Assembly (NCBI GenBank): GCA_964632015.1
Contig: CAZWAT010000027.1
Location: forward strand, 1-21,102
DNA length: 21,102 nt
Source: JAAYCO01 sp964632015
GTDB taxonomy: Bacteria; Planctomycetota; Phycisphaerae; SM23-33
Direction of reading: 5' to 3'
The translations under genes and the position numbers were made by a program. Below the pieces are notes generated by a model that searched no databases, was not told the DNA's origin, and worked only from the letters and a program-made list of their open reading frames with translations. Each line of letters starts with the position of its first letter. Positions within the stretch are counted from its first letter, which is position 1. Shown in pieces: positions 1 through 6,003 of the stretch.

Positions 1-12
1 CGGGCAATAATA

Positions 13-55
13 TTACTGCGGCAAGGACGGCCGATGCCGTCCCTGCCAGCAGTAG
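13..55 (-). terminator. Hairpin downstream of eno, likely transcription terminator
   Basis: A long, nearly perfect inverted repeat lies about 60 bases beyond the eno stop codon. The inner stem is GGACGGC (25-31) with GCCGTCC (36-42) around a CGAT tetraloop. It is extended by GGCA (20-23) with TGCC (44-47) and by TACTGC (14-19) with GCAGTA (49-54), interrupted by one mismatch and one bulged base. Read on the minus strand, the hairpin is followed by an A/T-rich tail (ATATTATT) rather than a clean U run. Its position and strength suggest a terminator for eno, but it could also serve a gene beyond the left edge. Confidence 0.5.
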
Positions 56-113
56 AAAACCTATCCATCGTCCAATGGCGCTTGCCCATGGAGGGACGAA
101 CTGAGTGTCGTTC

Positions 114-1418
114 TCAGCCTTTTGTCCAGGTATTTGACCCATACACGGCCCTTGATCCAAGCCGCTCTTCAATTCTGAGCAACTGGTTGTACTTGCAGAC
201 CCGGTCGGTTCTGCACGCCGAGCCGGTCTTAATCTGACCGGTATTCTTCGCCACGGCGATGTCTGCGATAGTCGTGTCTTCGGTCTCGCCGCTACGGTGT
301 GAAGTCACCGCCGTCATGCCGTTGCTCATCGCAAGATCGATCGTGTCGAAGGTTTCGCTCAACGAACCAATCTGGTTGACCTTGATGAGGATGCTGTTTC
401 CACACTTCTCGTCTATACCGCGCTGCAGGAACTTGACGTTGGTGACGAACAGGTCATCGCCAACAAGCTGAACCTTGTCACCCAGACGCTCGGTGAGTTT
501 CTTCCATCCTGCCCAGTCGTCCTCGCCAAGGCCATCCTCAATGCTGCGGATCGGATACTTCTCGCACCATGACGCCCAGATGTCGATCATCTCGTCGCTG
601 GTCGCAATACGGTCGGGATCGCTCTTGAAGAAGCAGTATCCTTCCTTACCGCGTGCCCGGGCCTCGTTGACCATTTCGCTTGCAGCCGGGTCAAGCGCCA
701 GCCAGACATCCTTACCGGGGGTATATCCCGCCTCTTCAATCGCCTTGAGAATCAGCTCCGGGGCCTCGTCGTTGGTCTTGAGGCTGGGTGCATACCCGCC
801 TTCGTCGCCGACGGAGGTGTTGTATCCCTTGCCCTTGAGCACCTTCTTGAGGGCATGGAATATCTCGGTGCCCATTCTCAGGCCTTCGCTGAAGGTCTTG
901 GCGCCCCAAGGCTGGACCATGAATTCCTGGAAGTCAACCGTGCCGTCAGCATGCTTTCCGCCGTTAAGAATGTTCATCATCGGCACCGGAAGCGTTATCG
1001 CGTCCTTACCGCCGAGGTATTCGTACAAGGGCTTGCCCGTCGCCAGCGCTCCAGCATGCGCTGCCGCCAGTGACACGCCCAGAACCGCGTTAGCACCGAA
1101 CTTGCTCTTGTTGGGCGTTCCGTCCGCCTGGATCATCTTGTCGTCAACACCGCGCTGATCCGTGGCGTCCATCCCGACGACAATCTTGGAAATCTCGTCG
1201 TTGACGAAACCCACTGCCTTCAGCACGCCCTTGCCACCATAGACGCCCTTGTCGCCATCGCGAAGCTCGACCGCCTCGTTTTCGCCAGTACTCGCCCCGC
1301 TGGGGACGGCGGCGGTTCCAACGATACCGCTTTCCAGAATGACGCCAACCTCGACCGTCGGGTTACCGCGCGAGTCGAGAATTTGTCTGCCCTTTACCGC
1401 TTTGATTTTAGTAGACAT
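114..1418 (-). CDS. eno: Enolase (phosphopyruvate hydratase)
   Basis: Catalyses reversible dehydration of 2-phosphoglycerate to phosphoenolpyruvate in glycolysis and gluconeogenesis, in the cytosol. The 434-residue protein has the normal bacterial enolase length and is intact. Visible landmarks are the N-terminal SRGNPTVEV block, the substrate-loop segment PSGASTGENEAVELRDGD, the catalytic Glu in GDEGGYAPS (E206), the metal-binding SIEDGL and VGDDLFVTN segments, and the enolase signature ILIKVNQIGSLSET with the catalytic base Lys at K346. The start ATG is preceded by AAGGAA at seven bases' spacing. It lies 163 bases downstream of kdsB on the same strand. It could be read from the efp-kdsB transcript or from its own promoter in that gap; I see no convincing promoter there. 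Confidence 0.98.
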   Translation of the reverse strand: MSTKIKAVKGRQILDSRGNPTVEVGVILESGIVGTAAVPSGASTGENEAVELRDGDKGVYGGKGVLKAVGFVNDEISKIVVGMDATDQRGVDDKMIQADGTPNKSKFGANAVLGVSLAAAHAGALATGKPLYEYLGGKDAITLPVPMMNILNGGKHADGTVDFQEFMVQPWGAKTFSEGLRMGTEIFHALKKVLKGKGYNTSVGDEGGYAPSLKTNDEAPELILKAIEEAGYTPGKDVWLALDPAASEMVNEARARGKEGYCFFKSDPDRIATSDEMIDIWASWCEKYPIRSIEDGLGEDDWAGWKKLTERLGDKVQLVGDDLFVTNVKFLQRGIDEKCGNSILIKVNQIGSLSETFDTIDLAMSNGMTAVTSHRSGETEDTTIADIAVAKNTGQIKTGSACRTDRVCKYNQLLRIEERLGSRAVYGSNTWTKG

Positions 1419-1581
1419 CCCTTTGTTCCTTTTCCTTTATCGGAATCATTAGTGGAAAAAACTTAACCTTTCATCGGCCCCCGCAAGCACGAACCATCAT
1501 ACGTCATCGCCATGTGCTTTCAACAGTTTTCGGATGCTACACAACCGGGAGCCCTTCGCCTTCTTCGCGTTTGACCCTGAT

Positions 1582-2316
1582 TTACAGGCTCCGTCGGGTT
1601 CGCTCGACGAAGTCCTGATATTCCTGTGGGGTGTCAATTCTTGCCCCTCGGTAGTCGACCACACCCACGGCTATTTTGTATCCATGTTCTATAGCCCGAA
1701 GCTGTTCGAGTTTTTCGGCGTCCTCGGCCGGTGTAGAAGGCAGGCGGGCGAAAAGCTTTACGAACTCAACCCGATAAGCGTAAATGCCATGGTGCAGGTA
1801 GTATTTGACATTTTCTGTGTTATCGCGATCGAACGGAATGCACGCCCGCGAGAAATACAACGCCGTACCATCTTTGGCGAAGACGACCTTGGTCATGTTC
1901 GGCAAGGCCCCCTCCTGAGCATTGATGGGCGTGCATAGCGTCGAAATGTGCCAGTGCCCCTTCTCCAGCAGCTCGACGCACCTGTCAACGCACCAACCGG
2001 GCATTTCGGGTTCGTCAGCCTGGACGTTGACTATCACATCTGTATCGCAAAGGTCGAGTGCCTCCGCAGCCTGTGAAATCCGGTCGGTCCCTGTGCGACA
2101 ATCCGAGCCGGTGAGAACCGCCCGGGCATTGAACCCCTCGGCAGCGGCGACTATCCGCTCGTCGTCAGTGGCAATGACGACCTCATCTATCCTGGTCGCG
2201 CTGGATATCGACTCGACAACATGCTGAATCAGCGGCTTGCCCGTTTCCGACAGCATTGCCTTGCCCGGAAGGCGGGTCGATCCGAAACGCGCAGGGACGA
2301 TTGCTATTGTGCTCAT
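1582..2316 (-). CDS. kdsB: 3-deoxy-manno-octulosonate cytidylyltransferase (CMP-Kdo synthetase)
   Basis: Activates Kdo with CTP to give CMP-Kdo, the donor for the inner core of lipopolysaccharide, in the cytosol. The 244-residue length is typical. The N-terminal nucleotide-binding motif PARFGSTRLPGK (residues 8-19) and the VQADEPE segment (around residues 98-104, with the metal-binding Asp at 101) are characteristic of the family. The C-terminal part with GIYAYR and the RIDTPQEYQDF ending also fits KdsB. The start is supported by a GAGG seven bases upstream. The gene begins 18 bases after the efp stop, so the two are probably co-transcribed. Its presence argues for a diderm cell with a Kdo-containing outer-membrane glycolipid. 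Confidence 0.95.
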   Translation of the reverse strand: MSTIAIVPARFGSTRLPGKAMLSETGKPLIQHVVESISSATRIDEVVIATDDERIVAAAEGFNARAVLTGSDCRTGTDRISQAAEALDLCDTDVIVNVQADEPEMPGWCVDRCVELLEKGHWHISTLCTPINAQEGALPNMTKVVFAKDGTALYFSRACIPFDRDNTENVKYYLHHGIYAYRVEFVKLFARLPSTPAEDAEKLEQLRAIEHGYKIAVGVVDYRGARIDTPQEYQDFVERTRRSL

Positions 2317-2334
2317 GTACGAGCCTCGAAACCG

Positions 2335-2892
2335 CTAAACCCGGTTAAGGTAGTCTCCGGTGCGGGTATCTACTTTGATTTTCGTGCCATTTTCTACGAA
2401 CGGCGGAACCTTTGTATGGTGCCCGCCCTCGCACACGGCGTCCTTCAGTTGGTTGGTCGCTGTGGCGCCCTTTACCTGTGGCGGAGTGTCCACAACCTCA
2501 AGCTCGACGGTGTTGGGCAATTCGACGAGCGTCGGAACACCATCGACAAAGGCCACCTGCACCTGAAGATTGGGCGTCAGAAACACCGCGTCGTTGCCGA
2601 GGATTTCCTGCGGAAGCTCGATCTGGTCATAGCTCTGGGGGTCCATGAACACGTGCATGTTGCCGCTGGAGTAGAGGTACTCCATTCCCTTGTGCTCCAT
2701 CATGACCTGCTCGAATCCCTCATCGGTGCGGTATCTGTCCTCGATGAGCTGACCAGTCTTGATGTTCTTGAGCTTGATTACCTGATAGCTTCGCCAATTA
2801 CCTTTGGCGACCTTCTGGTTATCCACGCACACCCAGACGCCGTCCTTGACATTGACCGCCATTCCGCGGCGAAGATCGATAGCTTTAATCAT
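2335..2892 (-). CDS. efp: Translation elongation factor P
   Basis: Binds ribosomes stalled at polyproline stretches and stimulates peptide bond formation. The 185-residue protein has the three-domain EF-P length, with an N-terminal KOW-like domain (about residues 1-62), central OB domain, and the C-terminal signature TKIKVDTRTGDYLNRV. The loop that normally reads KPGKG here reads KVAKGNW (residues 27-33), with the likely tip lysine at K30; the segment up to the KLKN strand also seems two residues longer than in E. coli. This loop variant raises the question of how, or whether, it is modified. The start is supported by GGAGAG five bases upstream and by a good promoter just before it. First gene of a probable efp-kdsB unit. 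Confidence 0.95.
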   Translation of the reverse strand: MIKAIDLRRGMAVNVKDGVWVCVDNQKVAKGNWRSYQVIKLKNIKTGQLIEDRYRTDEGFEQVMMEHKGMEYLYSSGNMHVFMDPQSYDQIELPQEILGNDAVFLTPNLQVQVAFVDGVPTLVELPNTVELEVVDTPPQVKGATATNQLKDAVCEGGHHTKVPPFVENGTKIKVDTRTGDYLNRV

Positions 2893-2925
2893 ATGGTCTC
2901 TCCGGTTACTGTCTCAAAGAAAGGG

Positions 2926-2953
2926 ATTTTAACCTCTGGTCGGCTTCATGCAA
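2926..2953 (-). promoter_or_regulatory. Probable sigma70-type promoter for efp-kdsB
   Basis: On the minus strand, a -35 box TTGCAT (2948-2953) and a -10 box TAAAAT (2926-2931) are separated by 16 bases. The predicted transcript would begin near 2919, giving a leader of about 27 bases that still contains the GGAGAG ribosome-binding site. Found by eye from consensus similarity. Confidence 0.6.
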
Positions 2954-3178
2954 CTTTTTTGCTGGGCACGCCTTCCACAGGCGATGGTTCGCGGATATCA
3001 TCGCAAGCATCAGGGGTGATACAGGGGCGATACCAAATGTCAGACAATTCTATCGTACGGATGATTCCTTAGTTTGGTCTCATTGTACTACTCCGGGTTT
3101 CTGTTTGCCGTATTGAACCCAATATCCGGAATTTCAGACAACTCTTTGCAGTAGTCTGCTAGTCACCATGAGTCGTGA

Positions 3179-3190
3179 ACCAATATTGGT
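3179..3190. promoter_or_regulatory. Perfect 12-base palindrome, possible operator
   Basis: ACCAATATTGGT equals its own reverse complement. It lies about 80 bases upstream of the regulator's -35 box and about 230 bases upstream of the efp promoter. A related half-sequence, ACCCAATATCC, occurs about 62 bases earlier (3116-3126). A perfect A/T-rich palindrome between divergent promoters is typical of a dimeric regulator's site, but no protein can be assigned to it from sequence alone. Confidence 0.35.
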
Positions 3191-3269
3191 AAGTCATTTC
3201 ACACAAATGGAGTTCAGCCATGCCGGAGAAACATATCACACTTTTTTCGCTTTGTCGCCATCAAAAGCT

Positions 3270-3298
3270 GTTGACATGTCCGTCAACTCTGGTATCAT
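3270..3298 (+). promoter_or_regulatory. Promoter of the regulator gene, with an inverted repeat over the -35 box
   Basis: A consensus -35 box TTGACA (3271-3276) and a -10 box TATCAT (3293-3298) are 16 bases apart. Transcription should begin near 3305. The -35 box is part of an inverted repeat, GTTGAC (3270-3275) with GTCAAC (3282-3287), six bases between arms, which would suit an operator that blocks polymerase. A second element, TTGTCAGAC (3301-3309), covers the expected start point. Autoregulation is therefore plausible, but inferred. Confidence 0.65.
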
Positions 3299-3327
3299 AG
3301 TTGTCAGACTTCTATAGGACATTTGTT

Positions 3328-4479
3328 ATGCCTCCAGAGCTTCAGACATCGTTACGCAAGACCGAGATCGTCAAGGCGAAGATCCTCAAGCAGATTAACG
3401 ATTATCGCCTTTGCGCCGGGCAGCGCATCCCGCCCGAAGCGGAACTTACGCAGCGGCTGGAGGTTTCCCGCAGCACCGTCCGCGAGGCAATCGGGGCACT
3501 GGTACACGAAGGGCTGCTGTATCGACGCCGTGGATCAGGCACGTATCTGCGTGAGATTCCCAAACCCTCTGATAAGGACAATCGCCCCCAGACTGTCCGC
3601 GTCGGGGTGGTGGTTTTCTCACAGAACATGCTTCAGCCGATCCCCTACCTCGCGGAGATCATGCGCGGTCTGATCGAGCCGCAGATTCCCAACGCCCCCC
3701 TCCGCGTCGATACCATTCTCCTGGCCGCCAACAGTGACTTCGCCGGAACAGGCGGGGTACATTTCCTCGACGCTGCCCGAGAGAATCGTGTGGACGGGCT
3801 GCTGTTCACGGTTATTGAACACGTCGAGCCGCAGCAATTGAAGTGGCTGGAAGACAACGACAAGACCATCGTCTTTTGCAGTGCACCCTATCCCCATGGA
3901 AACTACCCCTGCGTTCGATCGGATCTTACCAACGGCATTTGCAAGACCGTCAGTGCCCTGTACCGCGACGGCACCGAACGAGTTGGCCTGCTGCTGCCTC
4001 GACGCACCGGTCGGACAGCGGCCGCTTTTCTCGCCGGATACGTAATGGCCCGAAGCACGATGGGGCTCGACAGCGCACAGCAGTGCGTCGCATACGATGA
4101 AGGCGAGCGACCCCGCACCACCGCTGCCGTCGATGACCTAGTGGCCGCCGGCGCCAAGGCAATTGTCTGCTACGACGACGAGTCGGCCGTTGCAACAATC
4201 CGTCACCTGAAAAGCAAGCGTCTGCACGTGCCCCAGGACATCGCCGTCGTGGGCGCCAACGATACAATAGCCCCCGGCACCGAAGGCATACCAGCACTGA
4301 CCACCGTACGCCTTCCCCTTCGTGATATGGGACGAGCCGCACGCGATTTATTTCTTTCCGTAGCCGATGGGCGATCCATCGCCCGCCGGGGCATTGTCTT
4401 CGAACCGGAACTGGTCATCCGCGAAAGCGCCTTGGCGAAAGTCTTTGCCCAGACCAGTTCAGACAGCTCGCATACATAA
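3328..4479 (+). CDS. GntR-type DNA-binding / LacI-type ligand-binding transcription regulator
   Basis: A 383-residue transcription factor with the AraR-like fusion layout. Residues about 10-80 form a GntR-family winged helix-turn-helix; the segment PPEAELTQRLEVSRSTVREAIGALVHEGLLYRRRGSGTYL is typical. Residues about 90-370 resemble the LacI/GalR periplasmic-binding-like effector domain, with VRVGVVVF at its start, NRVDGLLFT, a DIAVVGANDT strand and the TTVRLPLRDMGRAARDLF ending. Such proteins usually repress sugar-use genes and release DNA on binding a sugar. ATG 3328 is chosen because AGGA lies eight bases upstream; an in-frame TTG at 3301 would fall at or before the predicted transcription start. 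It is the first gene of the plus-strand glycan locus and is the likely controller of it; the effector is unknown. Confidence 0.9.
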   Translation: MPPELQTSLRKTEIVKAKILKQINDYRLCAGQRIPPEAELTQRLEVSRSTVREAIGALVHEGLLYRRRGSGTYLREIPKPSDKDNRPQTVRVGVVVFSQNMLQPIPYLAEIMRGLIEPQIPNAPLRVDTILLAANSDFAGTGGVHFLDAARENRVDGLLFTVIEHVEPQQLKWLEDNDKTIVFCSAPYPHGNYPCVRSDLTNGICKTVSALYRDGTERVGLLLPRRTGRTAAAFLAGYVMARSTMGLDSAQQCVAYDEGERPRTTAAVDDLVAAGAKAIVCYDDESAVATIRHLKSKRLHVPQDIAVVGANDTIAPGTEGIPALTTVRLPLRDMGRAARDLFLSVADGRSIARRGIVFEPELVIRESALAKVFAQTSSDSSHT

Positions 4480-4491
4480 TTACGAACATCG

Positions 4492-4506
4492 CCCGGATGG
4501 TCCGGG
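4492..4506 (+). terminator. GC-rich hairpin between the regulator and the PEP-CTERM gene
   Basis: CCCGGA (4492-4497) pairs perfectly with TCCGGG (4501-4506) around a three-base loop, 12 bases after the regulator stop codon. It is not followed by a T run, so it is a weak candidate for an intrinsic terminator. It may instead reduce read-through or protect an mRNA end between the regulator and the downstream structural genes. Confidence 0.35.
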
Positions 4507-4561
4507 AGTGCCGTAAGACAACTCGAGGATTCATTGTTTCATGGAGAATGAAGGAGAAATC

Positions 4562-5161
4562 ATGAAAACAAGCAACAGAAGGATGTTTGTCGTGTTGGCA
4601 GCCATGACGGCAATGCTGGTGATCTCTATCCCGGCAAGCGCCGCTATCATCGTTAACGGCGATTTCGAAGACGGCAACAAAAATGCCGCACCTCCCGGAT
4701 GGACGATCGGGAACGACGCAAACGGTCTTGCTCAGCTGGACTCCGTCACCCATGAAGGCAGTGGGTCGCTGAAAATGAACCGTACTAGCGGCTCAACTCA
4801 GATCTACGTCTACCAGGACATCGACGTCACGGCAAACGAAGACTACACCTTCAGCTTCTGGGGGANNNNNNNNNNNNNNNNNNNNNNNNNNNNNNNNNNN
4901 NNNNNNNNNNNNNNNNNNNNNNNNNNNNNNNNNNNNNNNNNNNNNNNNNNNNNNNNNNNNNNNNNATGGGTCTTCAAGGAAGGCACGTTCAACAGCGGCG
5001 AGCGGACGCAAGTGCGCGTGGTCCTGGGCAACTCCACCAGTTGGAGGGGCAACTACCTCGACTGCTGGTTCGACGAGGTGACGGTGGTTCCGGAACCGAC
5101 CACGCTGGGCATGGTCGCCCTGGGTCTGGGCGGATTCCTCGCAAGACGCCGCCGCTCGTAA
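4562..5161 (+). CDS. PEP-CTERM sorted secreted protein with carbohydrate-binding-like domain (interrupted by assembly gap)
   Basis: The start ATG 4562 has AAGGAG five bases upstream; an ATG 21 bases earlier lacks a comparable site. The protein begins with a signal peptide (KTSNRR, hydrophobic core, ASA cleavage region near residue 30). The mature part opens with VNGDFEDG...GWTI, followed by GSGSLKMNR, YQDIDVTANEDYTFSFW and a late YLDCWFDEVTV strand, a pattern seen in CBM4/9-like beta-sandwich domains. The C-terminus is a textbook PEP-CTERM signal: VPEPTT, a hydrophobic stretch and RRRRS, which directs processing by an exosortase and surface or exopolysaccharide-associated delivery. One hundred N replace the middle of the domain, so the true length and the reading frame across the gap are not known. 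No exosortase gene is in the window. Confidence 0.8.
   Translation: MKTSNRRMFVVLAAMTAMLVISIPASAAIIVNGDFEDGNKNAAPPGWTIGNDANGLAQLDSVTHEGSGSLKMNRTSGSTQIYVYQDIDVTANEDYTFSFWGXXXXXXXXXXXXXXXXXXXXXXXXXXXXXXXXXXWVFKEGTFNSGERTQVRVVLGNSTSWRGNYLDCWFDEVTVVPEPTTLGMVALGLGGFLARRRRS
4866..4965. other. Assembly gap (100 N)
   Basis: Exactly 100 consecutive N, the usual placeholder for a scaffold join of unknown size. It sits inside the PEP-CTERM gene. The frame happens to stay open across 100 N, but as 100 is not a multiple of three relative to any known true length, this continuity carries little information. Confidence 0.99.
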
Positions 5162-5205
5162 CCGACTTTAGACCGTACAGACAGTAGTTTTTTCTCGGCC
5201 GGTGA

Positions 5206-5236
5206 GTTTCGCCCACTCCAACGGGGTGGGCGAAAC
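5206..5236 (+). other. Strong hairpin between the PEP-CTERM and prepilin-like genes
   Basis: GTTTCGCCCACTCC (5206-5219) pairs with the stretch 5223-5236 in a 14-base stem with one G-T wobble and a three-base loop; the outer 11 pairs are perfect. It begins 44 bases after the PEP-CTERM stop and ends 37 bases before the prepilin-like start. A C run, not a T run, follows, so it is not a classical intrinsic terminator. A T6 run lies just upstream instead (around 5188-5193). It may stabilise the upstream message or attenuate transcription so that the first gene is expressed more strongly. Confidence 0.6.
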
Positions 5237-5273
5237 CCCCGCCGACGTCGGAACCAGAGGAAGTGATGAAGTC

Positions 5274-5972
5274 ATGATTTCGTACCGCAAACACATCGGC
5301 TTTACCCTTATTGAACTCCTGGTGGTCATCGCCATTATTGCCCTGCTGGTGAGCATCCTGATGCCATCACTGACCAAGGCAAGGGAACTCGCCCGTCAAA
5401 CGGTCTGCTCGGTGCAGATTCGAGACGTAATCCGCGGATACCATCTCTTTGCCACTGAGCGCAACGGGTTCATCCCCAACATCGCCGGAAACTATGGGCG
5501 GTATAACCGAGACGGAACAACCTACCGGGAATACTATTGGCCGAACAACTACATCTTCTACCCGGCTGGATATCTGTCCGCCGGAGTCACTAACTACGCC
5601 CGCCTGTGGCACCGAGGGTTCATCGAAGACCCCCACGTATTCTACTGCCCGTCAGACGACACCTTGAGCCACGATACTAGCTGGGCGTCAATCATCACGA
5701 GCGACTCGCCCGAAAACGCCACCTACAAGTCAGACTACTACCACCGCGCCTCTTACTGGACGCGATTTGCCCCCGACGCCTTCTACGTCGGAGGTGGAAG
5801 GGGGATCGAGGAAAAGGAATCGAAGATTGATGACATCCCAACCAGTCGATGGTTCATAGGATGCAAGGAACACTACGAAAACGGCGGCGTCAACACCCTG
5901 ATCGGGTTCACCGACGGGCACGTCGAACCCAAAGACGCACCTTTGGACGATTTGTGGTCGGGAGACGAGTAG
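5274..5972 (+). CDS. Prepilin-like protein (type II secretion / type IV pilin N-terminal motif, planctomycete type)
   Basis: A 232-residue protein with a short positively charged leader (MISYRKHIG) followed by the prepilin peptidase site G/FTLIELLVVIAIIALL, including the conserved Glu five residues after the cut, and a single hydrophobic helix. The rest is a soluble domain rich in Tyr and Trp, ending with TLIGFTDGHVEPKD, which resembles the C-terminal DG motif of the many prepilin-like proteins of Planctomycetota. The start is ATG 5274, with GAGGAAG about ten bases upstream; a longer frame from GTG 5202 would begin before the hairpin and displace the leader from the N-terminus. The exact function is unknown. 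Its place beside a PEP-CTERM protein and an exported glycosidase suggests a cell-surface role. Confidence 0.85.
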   Translation: MISYRKHIGFTLIELLVVIAIIALLVSILMPSLTKARELARQTVCSVQIRDVIRGYHLFATERNGFIPNIAGNYGRYNRDGTTYREYYWPNNYIFYPAGYLSAGVTNYARLWHRGFIEDPHVFYCPSDDTLSHDTSWASIITSDSPENATYKSDYYHRASYWTRFAPDAFYVGGGRGIEEKESKIDDIPTSRWFIGCKEHYENGGVNTLIGFTDGHVEPKDAPLDDLWSGDE

Positions 5973-6003
5973 TTCTAACCGACGCGCTTCACGAGGTAAA
6001 TCC

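Larger units (their letters stand above)
2893..3327. other. Divergent intergenic region between efp and the regulator gene
   Basis: These 435 bases contain no gene I can support. They hold an efp promoter on the minus strand (2926-2953), a regulator promoter on the plus strand (3271-3298), a perfect 12-base palindrome (3179-3190), an inverted repeat over the regulator's -35 box (3270-3287) and two copies of TGTCAGAC (3038 and 3302). A 26-codon reading frame with a GGAG at seven bases' spacing (3220-3300) is probably chance, since the regulator's promoter lies inside it. Confidence 0.7.

Noticed and set aside
475..1158. A 227-codon open frame on the plus strand opposite eno
   Set aside because: Eno is complete and certain on the other strand; the frame's Ser/Pro/Leu-rich product has no recognisable domain.
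3220..3300. A 26-codon reading frame with GGAG seven bases upstream, possible leader peptide
   Set aside because: The regulator's consensus promoter lies inside it and no promoter is visible before it; the peptide has no recognisable feature. Likely chance.
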